Below are positions 8,261 through 16,009 of a stretch of DNA of 64,000 nucleotides, piece by piece. A program made the translations under genes and the position numbers. Source of the DNA: Actinomycetota bacterium (lineage in GTDB: Bacteria > Actinomycetota > Geothermincolia > Geothermincolales > RBG-13-55-18); assembly GCA_016931915.1 (NCBI GenBank), contig JAFGDU010000088.1, forward strand, positions 1 through 64,000, read 5' to 3'. The notes beneath the pieces were generated by a model that was not told where the DNA came from, did no database searches, and saw only the letters and a program-made list of their open reading frames with translations. Every line of letters begins with the position of its first letter. The first letter of the stretch is position 1.

Positions 8261-9490
8261 ATGGACGAGGTAGAGAAGGAAAACCCGTGGGACCGCAGTC
8301 TGCGCGGCGTCAACGAGTTCGTTGAGGGTTTCGCGAGAAAGCTGCCCCTCTATCGCTCGCTGCGGCACGCATTTCGCGCACGGCAGGATGGAATGGTCGA
8401 CTGGGAGCAGGCACGCGAGATCGCGATCCTCGTGGCCCAGTCGGAGGCACCTTACCCCGCGGCGGGAGCGGAGGTGCAGGGCGATTTCGAGGCCATGATG
8501 TTGCGCAGCGAGGAACTGGTCAGGGAGTATTCGCATCTGGACCCAAAAGAGGCAGTAGGGCCTCTCCTCGTTTTCAGCCGCCCTGACTGGATCGAGGCGA
8601 ATCTGGCGAGTTTCAAGCTCATTTTCGAGCCTCTGGCGGAGAGCTACGGCAAGACACTGCGAAGGCTGGAAGAACAGAGGAAAAAGCCTCTGCGCATGGG
8701 GCGCAGGTTCACCCGGGGTCTGCTCACCGTCCAGCTGGGGATGGTCATCGGCTACCTGGCGCGCAGTGTTCTCGGCCAGTTCGATCTCGGTCTTCCCCGC
8801 CCGGAAGATGGCGGAAAGCTGTATATCGTGTACCCCAACCTGCTCAAGGCGGAGGGCAAGATGCGTCTCGTGCCCGAGGACTTCCGGCTCTGGATCACGC
8901 TCCACGAAGTCACACACGCCTTCGAGTTCGCGGCGAACCCGTGGATAAGGCAATATCTCGCATCGCTGATGGAGGAGTATTTCCAGAGCGTATCGCTGCG
9001 CCTGGAGGAGATGGGTATGCGCCTGCGCCCGCAGGAGCTGCGCGATTCGCGTAAACTCAACGAGATCATCAATCAGGGTGGGCTGATGTCCATCGTCCAC
9101 TCTCCCGAGCAGCAGGAGATCCTCTCCAGGATCCAGGCGTTCATGTCCCTGGTGGAGGGTTACAGCAACCTCATCATGGACCTGGTGGGAAAAGAGATAA
9201 TTCCCTCCTTCAATGAGATGAGCATCGCGTTCCGCCACCGCAGGGATTCCAAGTCGGGAGCGGAACGATTCGTGGAAAGGATGCTCGGTTTCGATCTCAA
9301 GCTGCAGCAGTACCAGGTAGGCGAGCTCTTCTGCAAGGAGGTAGTGGAGAAGAAAGGCCTGGATTTCCTCAATCTCGCCTGGAAGAGCGAAGACAACCTT
9401 CCCGACGGCGAGGAGATCCGACACGCTTTCCAGTGGATCGAGCGCATCGAGGAACGCAACCGGGAACGCATAATGAGGCATCGCATATAG
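8261..9490 (+). CDS. zinc-dependent metalloprotease of the F420-associated zincin family
   Basis: This 409-residue protein contains the zincin signature H-E-V-T-H (in LHEVTHAFEF) and long helical stretches without a signal peptide. It matches the actinobacterial 'zinicin-like metallopeptidase / coenzyme F420 biosynthesis-associated' family in layout: an N-terminal helical region, a 'YLARSVLGQFDLGLP' segment, the HExxH helix, then a helical C-terminus. The exact function of that family is not established, and no F420 synthesis gene is adjacent. ATG 8261 follows AGAGGTGAT at a proper distance. The gene has 230 bases of empty sequence upstream. Confidence 0.85.
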   Translation: MDEVEKENPWDRSLRGVNEFVEGFARKLPLYRSLRHAFRARQDGMVDWEQAREIAILVAQSEAPYPAAGAEVQGDFEAMMLRSEELVREYSHLDPKEAVGPLLVFSRPDWIEANLASFKLIFEPLAESYGKTLRRLEEQRKKPLRMGRRFTRGLLTVQLGMVIGYLARSVLGQFDLGLPRPEDGGKLYIVYPNLLKAEGKMRLVPEDFRLWITLHEVTHAFEFAANPWIRQYLASLMEEYFQSVSLRLEEMGMRLRPQELRDSRKLNEIINQGGLMSIVHSPEQQEILSRIQAFMSLVEGYSNLIMDLVGKEIIPSFNEMSIAFRHRRDSKSGAERFVERMLGFDLKLQQYQVGELFCKEVVEKKGLDFLNLAWKSEDNLPDGEEIRHAFQWIERIEERNRERIMRHRI

Positions 9491-9557
9491 GCGAGATCAT
9501 CGTTGTGGGCCTTCATCTCGAGACTGGGCTCTCGTATCAGAATTGATCCGGCCTGCT

Positions 9558-10553
9558 TTATTCCGCCAGCATCCAGGTGGCGACCGCCACCACCTGCGTT
9601 ACAAGGAGCAGCCCCTCCCGGTTTATCTTGTCGGGCGTATCGCTGTAGAGATGGAAGTCGGGGTGGTCGTCCCTTTCGAACCAGGACCAGTCGCAGGTGA
9701 CTGCCGGAATATGGAAGAGGAAAAAGGTGCTTGCCGAGGTTCCGGGATCGGCGCCGCCAAGCTCCAGAACCACCTCCAGCAGTGAAGCGGCATCGTCTAT
9801 CGCCTCCACCGTGATGCGGTTCTTGCGGTAGTTGAGGTCCCAGACGTCCATATAATAGCCGTCCCCCGCCCCCAGGCCTTCGAGGTTGATGATGCGCACG
9901 CGGTCTCCCCACTCCCCCGCTTCCAGCGTTTCGGCGAGTGCCGCACCACCATAACCACCGCATTCCTCGGCACCCAGGAGGGCGAAGACCAGGGTCTTCT
10001 CGGCCTTGAGATCGAGGGAAGAGAATATGGTGGCCAGCTCGATAACGGCGCTGGTACCGGAGGCATTGTAATCGGCCCCCGGGTAAATCTCACCCGACGA
10101 GGCGTCTGTTCCCAGTCCATCGTAATTGGCGGTGAGGATTATCAGCTCCTCTCCGGAGGTCCCGGGGATCTCGCCGATGATGTTTGCGCACGTTATCTCC
10201 GTGACCTCGGACGGAGGGTCTTGAAGGAAGCAACGGTCAGACGGTACGGGAAATTCCTGGCGGTATCCATCCAGCCCCAGCTCGCCCGCGGCCGCCAGCC
10301 CCAGCTCGCTCCACTGTTCCTCCAGGAAACCCTCCAGCTCCTGCGATTGAGGCGAACCTGCGGCACGACCCGCGAACTCGTCGCCCGCCAGGTATTCTAT
10401 ATGTTGCATCATGCGCGCGGTATCGACTTTGTCGGAAAGGGATATCAGGAAGGGATCCTTTTCCCCGGGGGTCGGCGAGGACTTGCCGCAACCGGTTCCT
10501 GCGAGCAGGAGTGCAGCTAATGTGATGGACAGTACCGGCTTCAGGTATCTCAT
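9558..10553 (-). CDS. M28-family aminopeptidase-like lipoprotein with altered metal site
   Basis: This 331-residue protein has a signal peptide ending near TGCGK (lipobox-like, C22), so it is probably membrane-tethered outside the cell. The M28 fold is clear from PGADYNASG (D161 would be the bridging Asp), LLGAEECGG (the Glu pair) and a late DDHPDFH histidine. The usual first zinc ligand, His in A-H-Y-D, is Asn143 (T-A-N-Y-D), and the usual Asp in the N-L-D motif is Glu (N-L-E). It may have reduced or changed activity. Its ATG overlaps the stop of the upstream GerMN gene by 4 bases (ATGA). Confidence 0.85.
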   Translation of the reverse strand: MRYLKPVLSITLAALLLAGTGCGKSSPTPGEKDPFLISLSDKVDTARMMQHIEYLAGDEFAGRAAGSPQSQELEGFLEEQWSELGLAAAGELGLDGYRQEFPVPSDRCFLQDPPSEVTEITCANIIGEIPGTSGEELIILTANYDGLGTDASSGEIYPGADYNASGTSAVIELATIFSSLDLKAEKTLVFALLGAEECGGYGGAALAETLEAGEWGDRVRIINLEGLGAGDGYYMDVWDLNYRKNRITVEAIDDAASLLEVVLELGGADPGTSASTFFLFHIPAVTCDWSWFERDDHPDFHLYSDTPDKINREGLLLVTQVVAVATWMLAE

Positions 10554-11275
10554 TTTTTGGCTTTTTTGCTATCCGTTTTCTTGCCGCTCGTTTGTTTTGC
10601 CTCAGCGCTGCCCCCTGAGTTCTTGCGCCTCTTGAGGAGGTAAAAGATCAGGATGGCCAGGAGTATGGCCCCGAGGGCCCCGAAGACTATCCCCAGCACC
10701 ATCCCGGTATTGCTGCCTTCCTCCGTTTGCGGCTCGATGCCGGAGATCTCGGCGTTAACCTCTTCCGCGGTGACGCCGAGGGCCTCGTAGGCATCGATGG
10801 GCGGGTCGCCCATGGCTTCACCGGCGACGGTGACCCCGACGCTCGCTATACCCGATATCTCCTGGACCGTCTTCACGATCTGGGCCATGGCTTTAAGCGA
10901 GCTGTCCCTGTCGCCCGAGAGCTCCATGAACTCGCGCGACAGGTTGACGCTGAACTCGCTGCGGTCCTGCTTCACCGTTGTGTACTGCAGTTTCACGCTC
11001 TCAGGAATATGGGTGACGTAACCGGCCGCCACCTCGTCCTCGCTGGGTCCCTTCAGGAGCTCGAGTACGGCGAACTCCACCATCTGGTTTCCGCCCGTGA
11101 TGTCTCTTTCCACCTGCGCCAGCTCTCCGTCCTTGTAGAGGAATACGTAACTGGGAGCAGAAGCCTCCTCTTCCTCGGTGGGGATTGGTTGTTCTTCCTG
11201 CGCATATGCGACGTAGCTGAAGGTCATCGCCACGATTGCCGCCAGTATGGCGGCAAGTACCGATCTCTTACCCAT
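10550..11275 (-). CDS. GerMN-domain membrane protein
   Basis: This 241-residue protein has an N-terminal signal segment (residues 4-25) and an acidic linker. A GerMN domain covers about 45-155 (with 'LLKGPSEDE', 'FSVNLSREF' and a V-x-T-V-x-E region), and one transmembrane helix at about 193-215 is followed by a lysine-rich cytoplasmic tail. GerMN domains occur in spore germination protein GerM and in actinobacterial lipoproteins such as LpqB; the ligand is unknown. The gene overlaps the M28-like gene downstream, suggesting joint expression at the cell surface. AAAGGAGA precedes the ATG. Confidence 0.88.
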   Translation of the reverse strand: MGKRSVLAAILAAIVAMTFSYVAYAQEEQPIPTEEEEASAPSYVFLYKDGELAQVERDITGGNQMVEFAVLELLKGPSEDEVAAGYVTHIPESVKLQYTTVKQDRSEFSVNLSREFMELSGDRDSSLKAMAQIVKTVQEISGIASVGVTVAGEAMGDPPIDAYEALGVTAEEVNAEISGIEPQTEEGSNTGMVLGIVFGALGAILLAILIFYLLKRRKNSGGSAEAKQTSGKKTDSKKAKK

Positions 11276-11467
11276 GGCTTCATCTCCTTTCGTTACGCTT
11301 CATTGTATGGATTTCAGTCTTCTTTGGGCAAGGGTTAGATGCTTCCCGGCGGTGAAGGGTTCGCATCGGTCCCTCCAGAAGATAAGAATGGATGTTCCGC
11401 GCGTGGTCCCCGCGTAACGGCGCGTGGTTTACTTATGCGACGGCTCAGGCATAATCTTAAGGTAGGA

Positions 11468-11569
11468 TATAATGCCCGTAGCCCGGATTGCCGGGGCGGC
11501 GAAGACCACCTTTCAACACGCGGGGGAGAGGAGGCAAGCGGGCTCCCCGTTCTCCAACACCCCCGCGTG
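11468..11569 (+). promoter_or_regulatory. -10 box and structured leader upstream of the activase-like operon
   Basis: TATAAT at 11468-11473 is a good -10 box, but no clear -35 is seen. About 45 bases further on, CACGCGGGGG (11517-11526) pairs perfectly with CCCCCGCGTG (11560-11569) to form a strong stem-loop. About 190 bases separate the -10 from the TTG start at 11661, a long leader for this genome. No T-run follows the stem. Confidence 0.4.
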
Positions 11570-11660
11570 GATCACTTGTGGTGGCAGGAAAGCGATTCTG
11601 ATAAGGTGTTACATCGCGGCCGTGGACAGAGGATCCTTAGGGATGAGAGGTGATAGAGGA

Positions 11661-12662
11661 TTGAGGATAGGCATACCGCGCGCCCTCATGTTCTATCGTT
11701 ATTACCCGTTTCTCAAGGGTTTCCTGGAGGGCTATGGATGCAGCGTGCAGCCCTCGCCGCCGACCAACCTCGAGATACTGGGCGAGGGAACGGATATCTG
11801 CGTGGACGATGTATGCGTGGCCGTCAAAGTGCTCTTCGGCCACGTTTCGCGACTGGCGCACGAGGTGGACGCGATACTGATACCGCGCCTTGTAAGCGTG
11901 GAGAAACGCGGTTATGATACCTTCACCTGTCCCAAGTTGATAGCCGCGCCGGACATGATACGTTATTCCTTTCCCCATCTGCCGGCCCCCCTGGAGTTCA
12001 TCGTCGATATAAGCAGTGCACCATGGTGGTGGGGTTGTATACGCCTGGTGAGGAGGCTCAATCTTCCCTTGCGCAAGATGGCGGGGGCATATCTATCGGC
12101 CGCAAGGGAGCAGGATAAATACGAGGGCCTGCTACGTGATGGGTTGCTGCCGGCCGACGCCCTGTCCAAGATGTACAACGGAAACGGATTCGCCCGTCCC
12201 TCCTATCTCTTGCACCGGGACGTGACCGTTGCCGTGGTCGGGCATCCTTATCTCCTGGGCGACCCTATCGTAAACAAGAGGCTTATATACTGGCTGGATG
12301 CCTGCGGCGCGAGGGTGCTGGGCAGCACCTTGCTCAGCGAGGACGAACTCGACAAGGAGGAGCCGTTCCTACCGCCCCTTTCCTGGAGCTACGAGAGGGA
12401 GCTGCTGGCGGCCGCCTCTTACTTCATGAAGCGGGACGATGTGGACGGATTGATATATCTGACCAGTTTTGGATGCGGCCCCGATTCCCTCGTCACCGAG
12501 ATAGTGCGCCGCGAGCTCAAGCCGGTCGGAGACCAGGTACTCATGGAAATGGTGCTGGACGAACACAGTGCCGAGTCCGGCGTGAGAACGAGGGTAGAGG
12601 CCTTCGTGGACATGCTGCGGCATCGTAAGAAAGTGCGCTCGTATGCGGGGAGGGCGGGATGA
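11661..12662 (+). CDS. acyl-CoA dehydratase activase-related protein (DUF2229-like), first of pair
   Basis: This 333-residue protein begins M-R-I-G-I-P-R-A-L-M-F-Y, the typical start of DUF2229 proteins related to 2-hydroxyacyl-CoA dehydratase components and activases. Cysteines in I-C-V-D-D-V-C and later 'FGCGPDS' could bind an Fe-S cluster. These proteins are thought to act with BcrAD/HgdC-type ATPases in low-potential electron transfer, but no such ATPase is next to it. TTG 11661 is preferred because GAGGTGA sits eight bases upstream; ATG 11643 is an alternative. Its stop overlaps the next gene by 4 bases (ATGA). Confidence 0.82.
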   Translation: MRIGIPRALMFYRYYPFLKGFLEGYGCSVQPSPPTNLEILGEGTDICVDDVCVAVKVLFGHVSRLAHEVDAILIPRLVSVEKRGYDTFTCPKLIAAPDMIRYSFPHLPAPLEFIVDISSAPWWWGCIRLVRRLNLPLRKMAGAYLSAAREQDKYEGLLRDGLLPADALSKMYNGNGFARPSYLLHRDVTVAVVGHPYLLGDPIVNKRLIYWLDACGARVLGSTLLSEDELDKEEPFLPPLSWSYERELLAAASYFMKRDDVDGLIYLTSFGCGPDSLVTEIVRRELKPVGDQVLMEMVLDEHSAESGVRTRVEAFVDMLRHRKKVRSYAGRAG

Positions 12663-13840
12663 AGATAGCATTTCCCCACATGGGTAACGCCTACATACCC
12701 TTACGGGGGCTGGTTGAACATATGGGCGTGGAGGCGGTGGTGCCGGAACGGCCGAACCGCTTCACCCTGGAGAAAGGGGCCAGATACGCCCCGGAGTTCG
12801 TCTGCCTGCCTTTCAAGATAACCCTGGGAGACTGCATGAACGCCCTGGAAAAGGGAGCGGATACCATGGCCATGGTGTGCGGGATGTGGGCGTGCCGCTT
12901 CGGCTATTATGCCTCCGTGCAGCACATGATCTTGCGGGATATGGGTTACGAGTTCGATTCCCTGCTCATAGGCAGGGAGGACCTGCGCTCGGTCCTGGAT
13001 AAGGTGCGCGGCGCGGTGGACAGGGGGGTGTTCCGCAAACTGGCGGGAGCCGCGGCCATGTTCAGGGCGAAAGCGACAGCCGTGGAGGAGCTGGAGGCGC
13101 TGGCGAGGAGGATACGGCCCCGGGAGGAGGCGACCGGGAGCACGGATGCGATCATGGGGAGTTACCTGGAGAAGCTGGACCAGGCCGATTCCATGCGCCG
13201 CGTGTGGCAGCTGCGCAAGGAGCAGCGCGAGGCCATCACCTCGCTGCCGCTTAGGGAATCCAACGGCTTGCTAAGGGTGCGCATCGTAGGCGAGCTCTAC
13301 GTGCTGCTGGAGCCCTCCCTCAACTTCGACCTGGTGAAGCGCCTGGGAACCCAATTCGGCGTCGAAGCCCAGCCGGTTCTGTCCACCTACCGCTGGTTGC
13401 TCAGCCCCCTGTGGCTGGACCCACTACTCCATATATCCTCCTCACGCGCACGGCGCATGAGCCGTACTTACCTTCCCTATGTCCTGGGAGGTGAGGAACA
13501 TATGACCATCACCGGTACCCTTGATTCTCACACGGACGGATTCGACGGGGTTATTCATGCCTACCCGCTCACCTGCATGCCGGAGAACATCTGCCGTACC
13601 ATCCTCCCCAGCATCAGTACTGCGCATGATATACCCCTGCTCAACCTGTGCTTCGACGAGCACACCTCGACGGTTGGAACGGTTACGCGGTTGGAGGCCT
13701 TCATCGACATGCTCCGTTCCCGCCGCGAACACAATGGCTGTCGCGAGTCACGCCCCAGGCAGGAGGGCAAGCCCCTACGTGATGAGAAAGATCCGGCCTG
13801 CCAGCCGAAGCGATCTTTATCCGAACTGCGAAGGCTCTAG
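12659..13840 (+). CDS. acyl-CoA dehydratase activase-related protein (CoA protein activase-like), second of pair
   Basis: This 393-residue protein starts MKIAFPHMGNAYIPL and carries likely cluster cysteines in 'EFVCLPFK', C-G-M-W-A-C and 'LTCMPENICR'. Its end ('LNLCFDEHTS...TRLEAFIDMLR') closely resembles the end of the preceding protein ('LDEHSAESGVRTRVEAFVDMLRHR'), so the two are related and probably form one complex. It overlaps the first gene by four bases. The last 17 or so codons run through a terminator-like hairpin (13787-13818), so the natural C-terminus may be the product of a recently altered stop. The reaction is unknown. Confidence 0.82.
   Translation: MKIAFPHMGNAYIPLRGLVEHMGVEAVVPERPNRFTLEKGARYAPEFVCLPFKITLGDCMNALEKGADTMAMVCGMWACRFGYYASVQHMILRDMGYEFDSLLIGREDLRSVLDKVRGAVDRGVFRKLAGAAAMFRAKATAVEELEALARRIRPREEATGSTDAIMGSYLEKLDQADSMRRVWQLRKEQREAITSLPLRESNGLLRVRIVGELYVLLEPSLNFDLVKRLGTQFGVEAQPVLSTYRWLLSPLWLDPLLHISSSRARRMSRTYLPYVLGGEEHMTITGTLDSHTDGFDGVIHAYPLTCMPENICRTILPSISTAHDIPLLNLCFDEHTSTVGTVTRLEAFIDMLRSRREHNGCRESRPRQEGKPLRDEKDPACQPKRSLSELRRL
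13787..13818 (+). terminator. terminator-like hairpin inside the 3' end of the activase-like gene
   Basis: AAAGATC-CGGC and GCCG-AAGC-GATCTTT pair around a CTGCCA loop. The element closely resembles the hairpin at 13918-13945 (about 25 of 28 aligned bases). It ends 22 bases before the stop codon of the activase-like gene. Confidence 0.5.
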
Positions 13841-13917
13841 GTCCGAATGGCAACCGGTCTAGCGGCGGCGGAGCAGTTATCTTTTCCAGGGCTCAGGCCA
13901 GCCCTCCACTTAACGAA

Positions 13918-13945
13918 AAAGCTCCGGCTTGCCGGCCGAAGCTTT
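13918..13945 (-). terminator. Rho-independent terminator of tRNA-Ala
   Basis: On the minus strand AAAGCTTCGGC pairs with GCCGGAGCTTT (11 bp with one wobble) around a CGGCAA loop and is followed by TT. It begins about 10 bases after the end of tRNA-Ala. It shares its core with the hairpin at 13787-13818. Confidence 0.8.
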
Positions 13946-13954
13946 GATGAAGGC

Positions 13955-14029
13955 TGGTGGAGATGAGCGGATTCGAACCGCCGACCTCCTGCTTGCAAGG
14001 CAGGCGCTCTCCCACTGAGCTACATCCCC
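13955..14029 (-). tRNA. tRNA-Ala (TGC)
   Basis: On the minus strand the sequence reads GGGGATG for the acceptor, a D-arm AGCTCAGTGGGAGAGC, and an anticodon stem-loop CCTGC-CTTGCAA-GGCAGG with TGC. The T-arm contains GGTTCGAATCC, and the 3' acceptor strand CATCTCC pairs with the 5' end, followed by an encoded ACCA. It decodes GCN alanine codons. Confidence 0.96.
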
Positions 14030-14095
14030 GCGGAAACGTTCATGTACATTGGATTATATATTAAATACGTAGGCCGTAGCCCGCAGCCCGCCAAC

Positions 14096-14146
14096 TTCAG
14101 ACCTCAGACCTCTTCAGACCTCAGACCTCTTCAGACCTCAGACCTC
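14096..14146. repeat. three perfect tandem copies of a 17-bp repeat
   Basis: TTCAGACCTCAGACCTC occurs at 14096-14112, 14113-14129 and 14130-14146, followed by a partial copy. It lies just past the stop codon of the thiolase-like gene. The 17-bp unit itself contains a CAGACCT doublet. No coding function is likely. Confidence 0.9.
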
Positions 14147-14165
14147 AGACTTCTTTGTGCTAGAG

Positions 14166-15347
14166 CTACTGGGTTCTCTCCAGTATGGTGGCGATGCCCA
14201 TGCCCATACCCGTGCATGTGGCAAGAAGCCCGTATCGCCCACCCTTCTCCGCCAGGCCGGAGATGAGAGTGCAGGCCAGCTTGACTCCACTCGCGCCCAG
14301 GGGGTTGCCGTTGGCTACTGCTCCACCCCAGGCGTTCACGCTCTCTGGCCTTGGGGGCTCCAATTCCCTCATCCAGGCCATGGGGACGGCCGCGAACGAC
14401 TCGTTTACCTCGAAGAGGTCGATGTCCTCCATGCGCAGCCCGGCCTTGCGCAGGGCGCGCCGAGTGGCGGAGATGTGCCCGCCGGGAGCGAGCGACGGGT
14501 CCTCGCCGCTGACAGCGGTGCATACATAACGAGCTTTCGGCGCCAGGCCGAGCTCGGAACATCTCTCCGCCGCGGCCAGGAAGACCGCTGCGGCGCCGTC
14601 GGCCGCCTGGCCGGAGTTGCCGTTGGTTATCACTCCACCGGGCTTGAATGCGGGCGCCAGGGTGGATAGCTCCTGGAGCGTAAGGTCGCTTCTGACACCC
14701 TCATCGTGGCGCAGGAGCATGGTTCGCCCGCCGGCGGCAGTCACCTCAGCGGGCACGATCTCGTTGTCGTAGAAACCGCATGCGATAGCGGCGCTCGCAC
14801 GCTCATGTGAGCGCAACGCGTAGCCATCGAGTTCCTCACGGGAAAACCCCCAACTGCTGGCCAGGCGCTCTGCTGCCATTCCCTGGGAATAAAGGTCACC
14901 AAAGCTATCGCATAGACGGGGGCTGATACCGGTACCCAGATGGGCCACATGGTCCCCGAAGCCGTCAGATCCCATGGGCTGCCTGCTCATCGATTCAACA
15001 CCGCATGCGATTGCCACGTCCATCTCGCCCGCCGCGATGGCCTGGGCGGCGAAAGCCATCGCCGCCTGTCCGGAACCCTCTTGCCGGTTCACCGTCACTC
15101 CCGCTATGGAAGCCGGAAGGCCGCTGGCCAGGAGGGCGTTTCTTGCGATGTTCAATGCCTGCTCGCCGATCTGGGTGACGCATCCACAGACGAGATCTTC
15201 CACCGACGCAGGGTCTATACGCAAACGTTCGCTGACCAGATGGTTTAAGGCAGAAGCGAGGTTTTCGTCCGGCCTTAGTCCGCTGAGCGATCCATTGCGC
15301 ACCCCGGTCGGCGTACGCACCGCATCTACGACCAACACGTCCCGCAC
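14166..15347 (-). CDS. thiolase homologue lacking the catalytic Cys89 and His348
   Basis: This 393-residue protein aligns along its whole length with biosynthetic/degradative thiolases. The nucleophile position in V-N-R-Q-C-G-S-G is Glu90 (codon GAG at 15078-15080), and the His in G-H-P-L-G-A-S-G is Asn348 (AAC at 14304-14306). The N-E-x-F-A motif and Cys378 in the C-terminal glycine-rich loop are kept. Normal Claisen chemistry is therefore unlikely; it may be a decarboxylase-like, lyase-like or non-catalytic member of the thiolase fold. The gene is alone between tRNA-Ala and a divergent RAM-domain gene. GTG start with AGGTGAT upstream. The frame is intact, so it is not simply a decayed gene. 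Confidence 0.9.
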   Translation of the reverse strand: MRDVLVVDAVRTPTGVRNGSLSGLRPDENLASALNHLVSERLRIDPASVEDLVCGCVTQIGEQALNIARNALLASGLPASIAGVTVNRQEGSGQAAMAFAAQAIAAGEMDVAIACGVESMSRQPMGSDGFGDHVAHLGTGISPRLCDSFGDLYSQGMAAERLASSWGFSREELDGYALRSHERASAAIACGFYDNEIVPAEVTAAGGRTMLLRHDEGVRSDLTLQELSTLAPAFKPGGVITNGNSGQAADGAAAVFLAAAERCSELGLAPKARYVCTAVSGEDPSLAPGGHISATRRALRKAGLRMEDIDLFEVNESFAAVPMAWMRELEPPRPESVNAWGGAVANGNPLGASGVKLACTLISGLAEKGGRYGLLATCTGMGMGIATILERTQ

Positions 15348-15561
15348 TTGAAATCACCTGCCTTATGGTCCAGGCTGCCCATCGGGTGTACGTTCTAATA
15401 TTCTTATCCATGCGTCGCATGTCCTTCCGCAATGGCAAAGCAGCGGGTAAACTACGACGTTCGTTCCCGCAGCCCGGTTTTAAGGCAGGGCAAGTCGGTT
15501 ATATTATTCTTATGTGAGATGACGCCAGAACAGGAAGCCGCTGCTTGAGGGAGGTGAGATC

Positions 15562-15795
15562 GTGAGGGCGTTCGTGCTGATCAAGGTCGAACCGGGTCGG
15601 GTAAAGGATGTTTTCAGGACCATCAAGGAGATGCGGGCGGTGGTGGATGCCTACTGCATCACCGGGCCGGACGATATCGTCGCCGTGCTCGAATCCGAAG
15701 ACGCCAAGGGTGTCTCCGAGGTTGTTATCGCGGATCTGCACGATGTGGAAGGCATCAGGGGGACGGATACGCGTATCGTGGTCGAACTGCCCTGA
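15562..15795 (+). CDS. stand-alone RAM (Lrp/AsnC ligand-binding) domain protein
   Basis: This 77-residue protein corresponds to the effector-binding RAM domain of Lrp/AsnC regulators without the DNA-binding half: 'AFVLIKVEPGRVKDV', 'DAYCITGPDDIVAVLE' and a final beta strand. Such SARD proteins form oligomers and bind amino acids or act as partners of full-length regulators. GTG 15562 follows GAGGTGAG. It stands by itself between the divergent thiolase-like gene and a polysaccharide deacetylase gene. Confidence 0.88.
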   Translation: MRAFVLIKVEPGRVKDVFRTIKEMRAVVDAYCITGPDDIVAVLESEDAKGVSEVVIADLHDVEGIRGTDTRIVVELP

Positions 15796-16009
15796 AAAGC
15801 AGCCCGACGGGCGCTGGAAATCGGGATCTCTCGGCAGGGGGAACCAGGGACCCCGAAAACAATGTCTATAGATAACGGGGCGTGTTGCCATGCCGGGATA
15901 ACAGGCCGGTTTCCCGGGTTGCTCTAGATCATTGGAGGCGGCTCGGGAGGTTTGTTAAACTATAAGCTGGCCTGATAGCATTGTGCTGAGTTTTTGTTGA
16001 AAGGTGGAC

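Noticed and set aside
11472-11660. Upstream extension of the first activase-like protein
   Set aside because: It crosses the promoter -10 and the leader hairpin; typical family members start M-R-I-G-I-P-R-A-L, which corresponds to TTG 11661.
14166-15347. Thiolase homologue as a pseudogene
   Set aside because: The frame is complete, structural motifs and the second Cys are kept, and codon use is normal; two catalytic substitutions alone do not show decay.
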